This document shows, piece by piece, positions 1 to 9,093 of a stretch of DNA of 64,000 bases. Source of the DNA: JAIBBG01 sp046304755 (GTDB taxonomy: Bacteria > Bacteroidota > Bacteroidia > Flavobacteriales_D > Sanyastnellaceae); contig JBKCDO010000253.1 in NCBI GenBank assembly GCA_046304755.1, forward strand, positions 45,925-109,924, read 5' to 3'. The position numbers and the translations under genes were made by a program. The notes beneath the pieces were generated by a model that was not told where the DNA came from, ran no database searches, and saw only the letters and a program-made list of their open reading frames with translations. Each line of letters begins with the position of its first letter. Within the stretch, counting starts at the first letter, position 1.

Positions 1-2
1 AA

Positions 3-3000
3 ATTCCCCTACTTGAGGGAGAAGTGACCTCGAATGAATTCATTGATAATCGTGCAATTCACTTGGAATCCAACGGCCCTGTGTCGGTTTTTGCCACGAA
101 CTACGCAGAAAGCAGCAGCGATGCAACTCGGATTCTTCCAACCCCTCTGCTGGGCACGAAGTATATCGCGGCGAGTTATGCCGGAGCCAGTAATTCAGGC
201 TCACAATTGATGGTAGTCGCCACGGAAGACGGCACTGAAGTACAGATCACTCCCAGTGTTACCACTTCGGCCGGTAATGCTGCCGGTGTTCCTTTTACCA
301 TTCAACTTGAGTCCGGACAATGTTATCGCATGGTCGCTTCGGGCACCGGTGATTTGACAGGGTCGCAACTTTTCGCAACAGCTGCCAGTGGGAAGTGCCG
401 GCCATTTGCCGTTTTTGGTGGCGCTATCTGCGCCAATATCCCTTCGAATTGTGCGCTTGCTTGCGATCATTTGTATGAGCAATTGTATGATTTAGAAAAA
501 TGGGGAACATCCTTCATTATCACTCCGTTTGATTTTGTCATTAACCCAAGCTATTCAGGGATAACAGCACCGCGATACAGCTATCGCATCCTTGCATCAG
601 AGGGCGGTACCAACATTATGATTGATGATGTAACCGCAATTGTTCTTCAGTCCGGGCAATTTCAGGAGTACACAAACGAAACGTTACCCCATGTAATCGA
701 GGCTGATCATCCTATTCAAGTTATTCAATATATGCAGGGAATTTCCTGCGCTGGTAATGGCGATCCGGCAATGGTAGTGCTAGAGGACGTTCACTCACAC
801 GCTACAGTGGATGTCATTGACGCAGTGGATGTGGGTGCGCTTAGCGAGCACTATGTGAATATCGTTATCAGTGCGGACGGACTTGGTTCATTTGCTCTAG
901 ATGGTGCTGTGATTCCGGCGAATCAGTTTGAGCCAATTGGTGATGCCGATGGTTTCTGGACAGCAAGTTTTCCGCTGACTTCCGGTCAACATTTACTGGA
1001 ATGCCCATCCGGCTTCAATGGAATTCAGTATGGCCACTCCGGGAATGGGGCCAATTCAACGAGTTATGCGTTAAGTCTTCCGGCGGTAAAAACTGTTCAG
1101 ATGATGGACTTCGAGCAAAACCTTTGCACCAACACACCGTCGTCACTTCAAGTGCCTGCGAATTACACTTCCCCGCGTTGGTACTATGCGACCGATCCCG
1201 CCACGCTTATTTCAACCGCGAGTCCATTTCCATTGAATGCACCCATTCAGAATGCGATTTATGAGTTACATGCCGACGATGTTTTGTCGGGGTGTGTCGA
1301 TACGTTCTATTTCAATGTTGCCTCGCCTGATCCAATTCCGATTACCATTTCGCAGGATCAACTCAGCGTGTGTTCTTTTGAACAGGTGACGTTGACAGCG
1401 CACGCCTTGCCTTCCACCGCAATCTATGAATACAGCTGGACTCCGGAAGGTGCAATTGTCAATGGAGATCCTTCCATGATAAGCGTTCAAGCGGAGGAAA
1501 ATGCCTCGTATCAAGTGTTGGTTTCGACTATCGGAGGTTGCGCACAAACGCTCGACAACTATACGTTAGTCGTTACTCCGGGAAGTATTGCCTCATTTGA
1601 AGTCATTGATGAGGATGTGCGTGTGTGCGAGGGCCAATCCGTGGATTTACATGTGGAAACCGAGCAAATCATCTGGAACGACAACTTTGATCCGGCCATC
1701 TCGTGGGGCGATTGGCAAAGTATTCTCGGCGGCGTGGAGAGCAATGTCTGCGGAACCATGGGTGGTAATGGCCTTTATTTTAATGGCTCCTTTCCACGTG
1801 AGGCCATTACACAACCACTCGATTTAAGCGATGGAGCAACTGTCTATTTCTCCTTGAAAATTGCCAATGGAACAGCACCATGTGATGATGCGGAGCCCGG
1901 CGATAATGTAACGCTGGCTTATTCCGTGGCCAACGGCCCCTGGATTACTATTCAAACCTTTTACGAATCCGCTTATCCGGATTTCGAAGCCCTATCCGTT
2001 GTGCTACCTGCTGCCGCCTCGAATGCCAATACACGTCTGCGCTGGCGACAAGGTGGTTCTTATTCGGCTAATCAAGATAATTGGGTTCTTGAAGATGCGT
2101 ATGTGGGTCAATTGGCTACTGCCACATTTAACTACGCTTGGTCGCCGAGTGCCGGTCTGACCGGCATATTTGGCGATGTTGTAACAGCAACACCGTCACA
2201 AAGCACTTGGTACGAAGTAACTACTGTCGACCCGTCGACAGGATGTGACTATGTTGATTCTGTCTTTGTGGATGTGGGCCCACAGTTCACCCTTGCCTTG
2301 ACTCCTGACGAAACGAGATGCATACAGGAGGATATTGTGCTCACCGCTGTTCCTGATGAGCCGGGCAATTATTCCTATACCTGGGCTCCGACGGCGGGAT
2401 TGCAAGGCCCGTTTGCTTTCAATCCCTTGGCCAATGTGACACAAACTCAGACGTATACTGTAGAGGTCGTATCGGATTATGGCTGCTCGGCTCAAGGTCA
2501 GGTGACCATCACGCTCGGATCTTTCTTTGAATTAGTGCTTGATGCTGTGGATGATTCCATTTGTGCAGGTGATATGGTCGAAGTCGAGGCCTTGCTCACA
2601 GGACAGACTAATGGAATAACACTTACTTGGAGCGGTGATTCGAGCATTAACAATACACAAGCTGCTACTATCACAGCTAGTCCGCAGCAGGATGTTACAC
2701 TCACATGTTTGGCGGAACAGCCAAGCACGGGTTGTTCGGTTACGGAGGAAATTGTGGTGGATGTGACGCCGGCGTTTAGTGTGACCTTATCCCCGGGTCT
2801 TATTGAGACGTGCGAGGCCACGGGAACTCCGATTCAGGCTAGCGCGAGTTTGCCCGAAACGGTGAGTTGGAATTGGAGTCCGGGACTGTGGGTCGCAGAT
2901 TCTACTCTTGCGAATACTACGCTGGCCTCAGAATCTTCAGGGTCATTGATTGCCACGGCATTATCTGCTTCGGGATGCGTAGCTTCTGCAACACTTGTCA

Positions 3001-3947
3001 TTGAAGTATCCCCATTGATTACCGATCTCGGTCCTGATTTCGGTTTGTGTATCGGGGAAACAGCCACACTTGAAGTTGATTGGCCTGCGAATTACGCTGT
3101 AACCTGGAGCACGGGAGTAACGGGAGCTTCACTGAACGTATCGACTTCTGATGTTTTCAGCGTCGAGGTGATTGCTCCCGATGGATGCACATCACGCGAT
3201 ACAGTGGAAGTGGTTGTTTACGATTACCCTGAGCTGGACTTAGGACCGGATACAGCGTTTTGTGCCGGGGAGGAACTGCGCTTAACGGCGTCAGATCCGG
3301 GATTGGATTATCTCTGGAATACGGGACAGCTCTCAAGGCAAATAGACGTGAGTGAAGCGGGGATTTATTCCGTAGAGGTAACTAACGGCTATTGTTATGT
3401 CTATGATTCTATTGAAATCGCCGTAAATCCACTGCCCGTTCAACCCTTCCTTTCATCCTATACCACATGCTTCGAGGCTGCCATTGAACCGTATTACCTC
3501 GATGCAGGAAATCAAGGCTGTACCTATGTCTGGAGCAATGACTCCACTGCGCGTGTACTTCTCATAGAAGCCCCCGGTAATTATAGCGTGTGGATAGCTA
3601 CAGCAGAAGGATGTTCGCAGGAGTTTGAGACTTCCATCGAACAGGAATGTCTGGAGGCCTTGTATGCACCAACGTCATTTACACCGGATGGCGACGGTAT
3701 CAATGATGCCTGGTTTGTTTATGGTGTCGATATCGTGAATTTTCACGTGCAGATATACAACCGTTGGGGTGAGCTTTTCTTTGAAAGCTCAGACTTGAAT
3801 ACACCGTGGCTCGGACAGCGGCGTGACGGTAATCAGTATGCGCCGACTGAGGCGTATGACTATGTCATTCGTTACCAGAAAATAGAAGACGATGGCAGCC
3901 GCAGCCTGGAGCAGGTGATTCGTGGAAGCGTCTTATTGATACGCTGA
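3..3947 (+). CDS. T9SS-secreted giant protein with IgGFc-binding-like, reelin-like and CHU_C sorting domains (5' partial)
   Basis: The reading frame is open to the left edge, so the N-terminus and signal peptide lie outside the window and the GTG at 24 is not the true start. Numbering from that GTG, residues 1-350 resemble the IgGFc-binding N-terminal domain (PF17517 type), with the ending LRW-free beta pattern and the motif VVATEDGTEVQITP. Residues 350-550 and 700-1200 are Ig/PKD-like beta-sandwich repeats, several with a WSP or WNTG core. Residues about 549-695 resemble a reelin-type jelly-roll: CG, LYF, a TQPLDLS-like strand, a paired Cys, then RLRW. The last 95 residues are a gliding-motility-type C-terminal domain (SFTPDGDGINDAW, IYNRWGELFFES), the type B signal for T9SS export. 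Likely an adhesin or matrix protein on the cell surface; ligand unknown. It abuts the convergent OmpA gene. Confidence 0.85.
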   Translation: MPLLEGEVTSNEFIDNRAIHLESNGPVSVFATNYAESSSDATRILPTPLLGTKYIAASYAGASNSGSQLMVVATEDGTEVQITPSVTTSAGNAAGVPFTIQLESGQCYRMVASGTGDLTGSQLFATAASGKCRPFAVFGGAICANIPSNCALACDHLYEQLYDLEKWGTSFIITPFDFVINPSYSGITAPRYSYRILASEGGTNIMIDDVTAIVLQSGQFQEYTNETLPHVIEADHPIQVIQYMQGISCAGNGDPAMVVLEDVHSHATVDVIDAVDVGALSEHYVNIVISADGLGSFALDGAVIPANQFEPIGDADGFWTASFPLTSGQHLLECPSGFNGIQYGHSGNGANSTSYALSLPAVKTVQMMDFEQNLCTNTPSSLQVPANYTSPRWYYATDPATLISTASPFPLNAPIQNAIYELHADDVLSGCVDTFYFNVASPDPIPITISQDQLSVCSFEQVTLTAHALPSTAIYEYSWTPEGAIVNGDPSMISVQAEENASYQVLVSTIGGCAQTLDNYTLVVTPGSIASFEVIDEDVRVCEGQSVDLHVETEQIIWNDNFDPAISWGDWQSILGGVESNVCGTMGGNGLYFNGSFPREAITQPLDLSDGATVYFSLKIANGTAPCDDAEPGDNVTLAYSVANGPWITIQTFYESAYPDFEALSVVLPAAASNANTRLRWRQGGSYSANQDNWVLEDAYVGQLATATFNYAWSPSAGLTGIFGDVVTATPSQSTWYEVTTVDPSTGCDYVDSVFVDVGPQFTLALTPDETRCIQEDIVLTAVPDEPGNYSYTWAPTAGLQGPFAFNPLANVTQTQTYTVEVVSDYGCSAQGQVTITLGSFFELVLDAVDDSICAGDMVEVEALLTGQTNGITLTWSGDSSINNTQAATITASPQQDVTLTCLAEQPSTGCSVTEEIVVDVTPAFSVTLSPGLIETCEATGTPIQASASLPETVSWNWSPGLWVADSTLANTTLASESSGSLIATALSASGCVASATLVIEVSPLITDLGPDFGLCIGETATLEVDWPANYAVTWSTGVTGASLNVSTSDVFSVEVIAPDGCTSRDTVEVVVYDYPELDLGPDTAFCAGEELRLTASDPGLDYLWNTGQLSRQIDVSEAGIYSVEVTNGYCYVYDSIEIAVNPLPVQPFLSSYTTCFEAAIEPYYLDAGNQGCTYVWSNDSTARVLLIEAPGNYSVWIATAEGCSQEFETSIEQECLEALYAPTSFTPDGDGINDAWFVYGVDIVNFHVQIYNRWGELFFESSDLNTPWLGQRRDGNQYAPTEAYDYVIRYQKIEDDGSRSLEQVIRGSVLLIR

Positions 3948-4940
3948 TTATTCCTTTCCTTCAATGATGCGGTAGAGTTCATCCAGCTTTGGTTGCAGGA
4001 TGATTTCGATACGGCGGTTTTTTGATTTATCAGCGGCATCTACGGGGTGATATTCACTACGGCCCGCGGCTGAAAGAATTTGCGGGTGAACATTGCTGTT
4101 GGCCATCATGATTTTGACGACTTCTGTTGCGCGCAATACACTTAAGTCCCAGTTGTCTTTTGGATAGGCTGCTGCGTTCAGTTTGTCGGTGTCAGTATGA
4201 CCTTCGACAATCACTTCCATATCGACTTCATTTTCGATGGCTTTTGCTAAATCGATGAGCGCCTTCTTACCACCGGGATCCACTGCAGTGCTTCCGGTTG
4301 CGAAGAGCAGCTTCGCTTCCATGCTGACGTAAACTTTGCCGTCTTTTTCGCTTACGGTAAGACCTTTATCCTTAAAGCCGAGCAGTGCTGCCTGCACTTT
4401 GTTTTTCAGGGCTTCACTTGCTGCTTGCTGATCATTGAGCAATTGTTGCAAATCGTCCAAACGCTTTTGTTTATCGGCCAGTTCAGCGTTGGTTTTATCG
4501 ATAGCGGCCTGCTTTTCATTCAGATCTTTTTCAAGACCCTTGAGCATATCTTCTTTGCGTTGCAAAGATTCCTGTGTGCGATTAAGTTCCTCAACCAGTT
4601 TCTTGTTTTCACCCGTTGCCTGACTTAGCAATTCAGAACTTTTCTTGGAAAGGATTTCGTTAAGCTCGTTGATTTTATCATACTGCGCCTTGAGTTGACG
4701 GTATTCCTTGCCCATCTGAAGCGTGTCTCCCTGTAACTCCTTGAGTTGATCAGATTGTGCCTCTATTTTGTTATTGAGATCCTTGTTCCCCGCCTCTAAT
4801 AATTCATTGGCTTTTTTAAGTGCCGCTAAATCGGATTCACAAGCGTTTTTCTTGGTTTCCATTTCAGCATACTTACGTTGAGGCACACAGCTGCTGAGGG
4901 CAACAGTGAAAAGGGAAAGTACAATCAGGAGGTTCTTCAT
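3948..4940 (-). CDS. OmpA-family lipoprotein with long coiled coil
   Basis: A 330-residue protein. The N-terminus is a lipoprotein signal ending in LSSC (Cys18), so it is probably anchored in the outer membrane. Residues 25-190 are Lys/Glu/Gln-rich heptads with no Pro, a long coiled coil. Residues 200-325 are an OmpA C-terminal domain that binds peptidoglycan, with the core VEGHTDTDKL and the later NRRIEIIL. The expected role is to link the outer membrane to the cell wall. The stop codon directly touches the stop of the convergent upstream gene, and no terminator separates them. The ATG at 4940 starts an ideal signal peptide, so the start is secure. It could also be annotated as a Pal-like or flagellar-motor-like protein, but neither is supported by context. 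Confidence 0.9.
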   Translation of the reverse strand: MKNLLIVLSLFTVALSSCVPQRKYAEMETKKNACESDLAALKKANELLEAGNKDLNNKIEAQSDQLKELQGDTLQMGKEYRQLKAQYDKINELNEILSKKSSELLSQATGENKKLVEELNRTQESLQRKEDMLKGLEKDLNEKQAAIDKTNAELADKQKRLDDLQQLLNDQQAASEALKNKVQAALLGFKDKGLTVSEKDGKVYVSMEAKLLFATGSTAVDPGGKKALIDLAKAIENEVDMEVIVEGHTDTDKLNAAAYPKDNWDLSVLRATEVVKIMMANSNVHPQILSAAGRSEYHPVDAADKSKNRRIEIILQPKLDELYRIIEGKE

Positions 4941-5034
4941 GGCATTTGCGGGTTACTCCCCAAATTTCAACATTCACAGTGGCGTCACATCAGGTGAAAG
5001 CACTGATTTTTGAACCATCCATTGTGCAGCAGTC

Positions 5035-6744
5035 TCAGGATAACCAGGCTTGAACTTCCTCCAGTTGAATAGCCGGAATCTCAAGCTTATTCTTCTTGCG
5101 ATAGCCGTTCAGATTCTGGTGGATGGCGGTGGGTTTCGCAGTAGTCAATTTTTCGATGGAATCGTAACCTGCGCGGACCACGTGTTCAACCCAGATTTCA
5201 GGAATTCCGAGTGCCATGAAAGCGCCAAGGTCAGGGCCTGTCTGGAATTTCTCGGGACGCATTTGCGGGAAGAAAAGTACTTCCTGAATCGCCTCGTTGT
5301 TGGTAAGGAACATGACGAGTCGATCAACCCCAATACCCATTCCGGAAGTTGGTGGCATACCGTATTCCAATGCGCGCAAAAAGTCCTGGTCGATGAACAT
5401 CGCTTCATCATCACCGCGCTCTTGTAGCTTCAATTGATCTTCGAAGCGTTGACGCTGATCGATAGGGTCGTTGAGCTCGCTGTAAGCGTTTGCCACTTCT
5501 TTACCGTTAATCATGAGCTCGAAACGCTCGGTCAATTCCGGGTTGTCACGATGACGCTTGCAGAGCGGTGACATATCCACGGGATAATCCATGATGAACG
5601 TGGGCTGAATGAACTGACCCTCGCACTTTGCGCCGAAAATTTCATCAATGAGCTTGCCTTTACCCATCGTGTTGTTTACCTCGATACCAATGCTTTTGGC
5701 AAACTCAGCCAATTCTGTTTCCGACTTTCCGGTGATATCGAAGCCGGTGTATTGCTTGATGGCATCGGTCATGGTGATGCGCAAAAACGGCTTGCCGAAG
5801 TCGATGGTGCGATCGGCAAACTGCACGGTCGTTGTTCCCAGGGCATGCTCGCATACATGGCGCAGCATCGCTTCTGTGAAGTCCATCATCCAGTAATAGT
5901 CTTTGTAGGCCACATAAATTTCCATTACCGTAAACTCCGGATTGTGCGTGCGGTCCATTCCTTCGTTGCGGAAGTTGCGACTGAACTCATACACCCCTTC
6001 AAATCCACCGACAATGAGTCGCTTTAAATACAATTCGTTCGCGATGCGCAAGTACATGGGCACATCCAACGCGTTGTGATGCGTTATGAATGGGCGGGCC
6101 GATGCACCTCCGGGGATAGCCTGAAGCACGGGTGTATCCACTTCGAGATACCCTTGCGCATTGAAAAAATTGCGCATGGCATTTACAATCTTCGTGCGCG
6201 CAACGAATGTGTCGCGGACTTTTTCATTCACTACGAGATCCACGTAGCGCATACGATAGCGCAACTCGGGATCACTGAAAGCATCGTGTACAACGCCGTC
6301 TTTGTCCGTTTTGACCACAGGTAGCGGCTTGATGGATTTGGCCAAGAGCTGAAGCGATTCTACGTGAATAGAAATTTCTCCCATACGCGTAGTGAAGAGC
6401 TTGCCCGATACTCCGATGAAATCGCCGAAGTGCAACAAGTGCTTGACCACTTCCTTGTACAATGTTTTATCGTCACCCGGACAAATCGAGTCGATGCTGA
6501 TGTAGATCTGTACTTTTCCCGTGGAGTCTTGCAGTTGCGCGAAACTGGCTTTACCCATGTCGCGCATATTGTGCAAGCGACCGGCGATGCGCACTTCTTT
6601 TCCTTCCACATAGTTGCCCAGAATTTCCTGAGCAGTAGTGTCTGTTTTAAATTCTGCCGCAGGAAAAGGATCAATGCCCAGTGCGCGCAATTTGTCGAGT
6701 GATTCCCGACGCACGATTTCTTCCGGAGAGAGGTGTTGAATCAT
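5035..6744 (-). CDS. lysS: Lysyl-tRNA synthetase, class II
   Basis: A 569-residue class II lysyl-tRNA synthetase that charges tRNA-Lys in the cytoplasm. Residues 50-160 form the OB-fold anticodon-binding domain (VRIAGRLHNMRDMGKASF). The catalytic domain follows, with class II motif 2 in FRNEGMDRTHNPEFT and motif 3 in GMGIGVDRLVMFL. About 70 residues after motif 3 extend beyond the usual bacterial end, which is common in Bacteroidota LysS. The ATG at 6744 lies four bases after a TAnnTTTG promoter element, so the mRNA may be leaderless. The gene seems to be transcribed alone. Confidence 0.97.
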   Translation of the reverse strand: MIQHLSPEEIVRRESLDKLRALGIDPFPAAEFKTDTTAQEILGNYVEGKEVRIAGRLHNMRDMGKASFAQLQDSTGKVQIYISIDSICPGDDKTLYKEVVKHLLHFGDFIGVSGKLFTTRMGEISIHVESLQLLAKSIKPLPVVKTDKDGVVHDAFSDPELRYRMRYVDLVVNEKVRDTFVARTKIVNAMRNFFNAQGYLEVDTPVLQAIPGGASARPFITHHNALDVPMYLRIANELYLKRLIVGGFEGVYEFSRNFRNEGMDRTHNPEFTVMEIYVAYKDYYWMMDFTEAMLRHVCEHALGTTTVQFADRTIDFGKPFLRITMTDAIKQYTGFDITGKSETELAEFAKSIGIEVNNTMGKGKLIDEIFGAKCEGQFIQPTFIMDYPVDMSPLCKRHRDNPELTERFELMINGKEVANAYSELNDPIDQRQRFEDQLKLQERGDDEAMFIDQDFLRALEYGMPPTSGMGIGVDRLVMFLTNNEAIQEVLFFPQMRPEKFQTGPDLGAFMALGIPEIWVEHVVRAGYDSIEKLTTAKPTAIHQNLNGYRKKNKLEIPAIQLEEVQAWLS

Positions 6745-6748
6745 AGCG

Positions 6749-6756
6749 CAAATGTA
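6749..6756 (-). promoter_or_regulatory. Bacteroidota -7 promoter element of lysS
   Basis: On the minus strand this reads TACATTTG, a perfect TAnnTTTG, followed by the four bases CGCT and the lysS ATG. No convincing -33 TTTG is visible at the right distance. If the element is used, transcription would begin at or within a base or two of the start codon. Confidence 0.55.
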
Positions 6757-6828
6757 TCGTTGGATTTAAAACGCGCGCCTTCACGGAGCTGCTGAGAAGT
6801 CAACAATTTCCACCCATTTATTGATAGT

Positions 6829-6859
6829 AAAAAAAAGCCCGGCTGCAAAAGCCGGGCTT
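6829..6859 (-). terminator. Rho-independent terminator of ppiD
   Basis: A perfect 10-bp stem (6835-6844 with 6850-6859) closes a 5-base loop, and on the minus strand it is followed by a run of U. It lies directly after the ppiD stop codon. Confidence 0.9.
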
Positions 6860-6881
6860 GTATTCTCGAGTTACGCGGGTC

Positions 6882-8924
6882 TTATCGACGCTCGTAACGG
6901 TTGTCTTCGATTTCAGCCGCTTCACGGAAGGATGTGAAGATGGTGTTCGTTGTCTTCTGCTGGTAAGAAGCCGTTGTGCGATCACGATCTGATTCGTAGT
7001 TGTCGGCTGATTCGCCAACTACAACGTCAGCGCTGCGCTGAATGACATAAACGCCGCCTTTGCCGGTGATGGCTTTCGACATTTTGCCTGTTCCAAGACC
7101 AAAGCAAGCACCTATTACCACGTTTTCCTGGCCGCTTACGCCTGACATCGGAAGGTTAGCGCTGCGCATAGAAACGTTATCTGCTTTCTTCACCTCAGAA
7201 CCGATGCGCGATGCGATCTCAGCCAAAGAGCCTTCATTCATCATAGCTGCATATTTCTCTGCTTTTTTCTCTTTAATGGTTTCAGCCTTCATGACGTCGT
7301 ATACGTTTTCGAAGGTTGGAACGCCTTTTTCTTTCACTTCTGTCAACGCAGCGATGATGTACTCTTTGCCAATCATCATCGGCTGAGAAACTTCACCGAG
7401 TTCTGCGCCATATGCCCATCCGGTTAATTCACCTGCTTCAGCAAGGGCGCCAACAGAAGTTGCATTTGGCTTAATGTTTTTACCATCGATTAGAGGTGTT
7501 CCGCCATTGAGTGTGTCGGCTGCGGTGCGGAAAGCGAGAGTATCACCACAGTTCAGAGAGAATTCTTTTGCGGCAGCATAGGCACCTTTGATGGTCTTGC
7601 TGCTTGGCTCAATAACACGATCGATTTGTGCCACCTTGGTGTAAGGGAAATTCTTGCCGGTAACTTCGATGAGGTGCCATCCGAAATCGCTTTCTACGAT
7701 TTGCAATGAACCTACAGCGCCATTGAAGCAAGCGTCTTCAAAAGGCTTGACCATAGCACCGCGGCCGAACTTACCCAGGCCACCACCGTTGGCGCCGCTT
7801 CCCGGATCTTCCGAATACTGCTTAGCCATTTCTTCGAAGTTTTTGTTGGCACTAATTACGTTTTTCAACGAATCCAGTTTTGCCTTACCTGTTGCCTTGT
7901 CCTTGATGAGGATGTGGCGAGCTTCAACTTGGTTGTTATCCAATCCGCGCTTGCTTGGCTTGATGAGGAAATAACGGCCATTGCTGACAACAGGACCGAT
8001 GACAGTGCCGAGAGAATCACCTTTGATGCGTGACTCGATATCGGCCGGGAACATACCATCTGTGTAGTTCACATAGGCTTCAGCAACGTTTCCGGTATTG
8101 TTGGTTGCAAACATGGAGTCGTTTGCAGCGGTGCGGAAGTCATTCATGATTTTTTCCAAGGACTCACGCAGTGAAGCGCTGTCAGCAGGAGTGGCGCGCA
8201 CAGGGAAGGAGATATACTTCACCGAGCGGCTTGTTTCCTGACGGTACTCGCGCTCGTTTTTGTGTTTGTTGTAATAGGCGCGAACATCGCTGTCGGTCCA
8301 GGTAATGGTGCTATCGGGAATTTCAGTGAAGGTCTTCACGACATAGTCCACAGAAACCTTATCGTTTGCGGCTTTGAAGGCCCATTTAGCATCGATGTTG
8401 TTGGCAAAAGCTGCTTTCTTCAACATGAGATCGTACTTCTCTTTCTGACGCTTCTGCATGATGAGTTTTTTCCAGTTATCAGCCATTTTAGTATCCATAC
8501 CGTCGAAGCTTTTGCGCACTTGCTCTTTTAGCGAAGTGCTGTCTTTTCCTCCATAGATAGTGCTCTTGACGAATGGAGAAAGCAACTCACCGAAAGTGAT
8601 TTCTTCATACTCTTCCTCGGAAATTTCAATGCCGAGGTTTTCGAATTCATCTTGGTAAATAATATTCTCTACCAATTGATTCCATGTGTCGTTGGAAAGC
8701 GATTGCTCGTTGCCTTGGTACTGGAAGAGCGGTTCGCGGTCTTGCAGCGCACGCTGCCATTCCTGAGCGCTGATGGTTTGTCCATCAATCTCGCCGATGG
8801 CGGAATTGCTGTTTCCAAAAAGGGACATCACCGCGTCGTAAGGGATGAGGAAGGAGAGGAGACCTACTCCTACCATAGCCAACAACAAACCACGCTGCTG
8901 TCGGATTTTTTCAATCATTGCCAT
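6882..8924 (-). CDS. ppiD: PpiD-like membrane-anchored peptidyl-prolyl isomerase / periplasmic chaperone
   Basis: A 680-residue protein. One N-terminal membrane helix (residues 14-32) anchors it in the inner membrane with the rest in the periplasm. A SurA/PpiD N-terminal chaperone domain follows (EIDGQTISAQEWQRAL). A parvulin-type rotamase domain lies at about 335-440, recognised by VEARHILIKD, YSEDPGSGANGGGLG and FGWHLIEV. The C-terminal 230 residues look like a second, degenerate rotamase-like region. It should help fold secreted and outer membrane proteins, which fits a genome rich in T9SS cargo. It stands 169 bp downstream of the HlyC/CorC gene and has its own terminator. PpiD is preferred over SurA because of the membrane anchor instead of a cleaved signal peptide. 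Confidence 0.9.
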   Translation of the reverse strand: MAMIEKIRQQRGLLLAMVGVGLLSFLIPYDAVMSLFGNSNSAIGEIDGQTISAQEWQRALQDREPLFQYQGNEQSLSNDTWNQLVENIIYQDEFENLGIEISEEEYEEITFGELLSPFVKSTIYGGKDSTSLKEQVRKSFDGMDTKMADNWKKLIMQKRQKEKYDLMLKKAAFANNIDAKWAFKAANDKVSVDYVVKTFTEIPDSTITWTDSDVRAYYNKHKNEREYRQETSRSVKYISFPVRATPADSASLRESLEKIMNDFRTAANDSMFATNNTGNVAEAYVNYTDGMFPADIESRIKGDSLGTVIGPVVSNGRYFLIKPSKRGLDNNQVEARHILIKDKATGKAKLDSLKNVISANKNFEEMAKQYSEDPGSGANGGGLGKFGRGAMVKPFEDACFNGAVGSLQIVESDFGWHLIEVTGKNFPYTKVAQIDRVIEPSSKTIKGAYAAAKEFSLNCGDTLAFRTAADTLNGGTPLIDGKNIKPNATSVGALAEAGELTGWAYGAELGEVSQPMMIGKEYIIAALTEVKEKGVPTFENVYDVMKAETIKEKKAEKYAAMMNEGSLAEIASRIGSEVKKADNVSMRSANLPMSGVSGQENVVIGACFGLGTGKMSKAITGKGGVYVIQRSADVVVGESADNYESDRDRTTASYQQKTTNTIFTSFREAAEIEDNRYERR

Positions 8925-9093
8925 AAGTCAGTCTTTCTTAAAATTTCGGGGTGCGAATATCGTAAATACACGCTATACTTCAATCGGATAGCTTTAAATA
9001 ATTGACATTCAATATTTAGAAAACAGACTCCAATTTGGAAACCACTGTAAATGAGGCGATAAGAATTGCGGTGTGCGGAACGCGTCGCTAATT

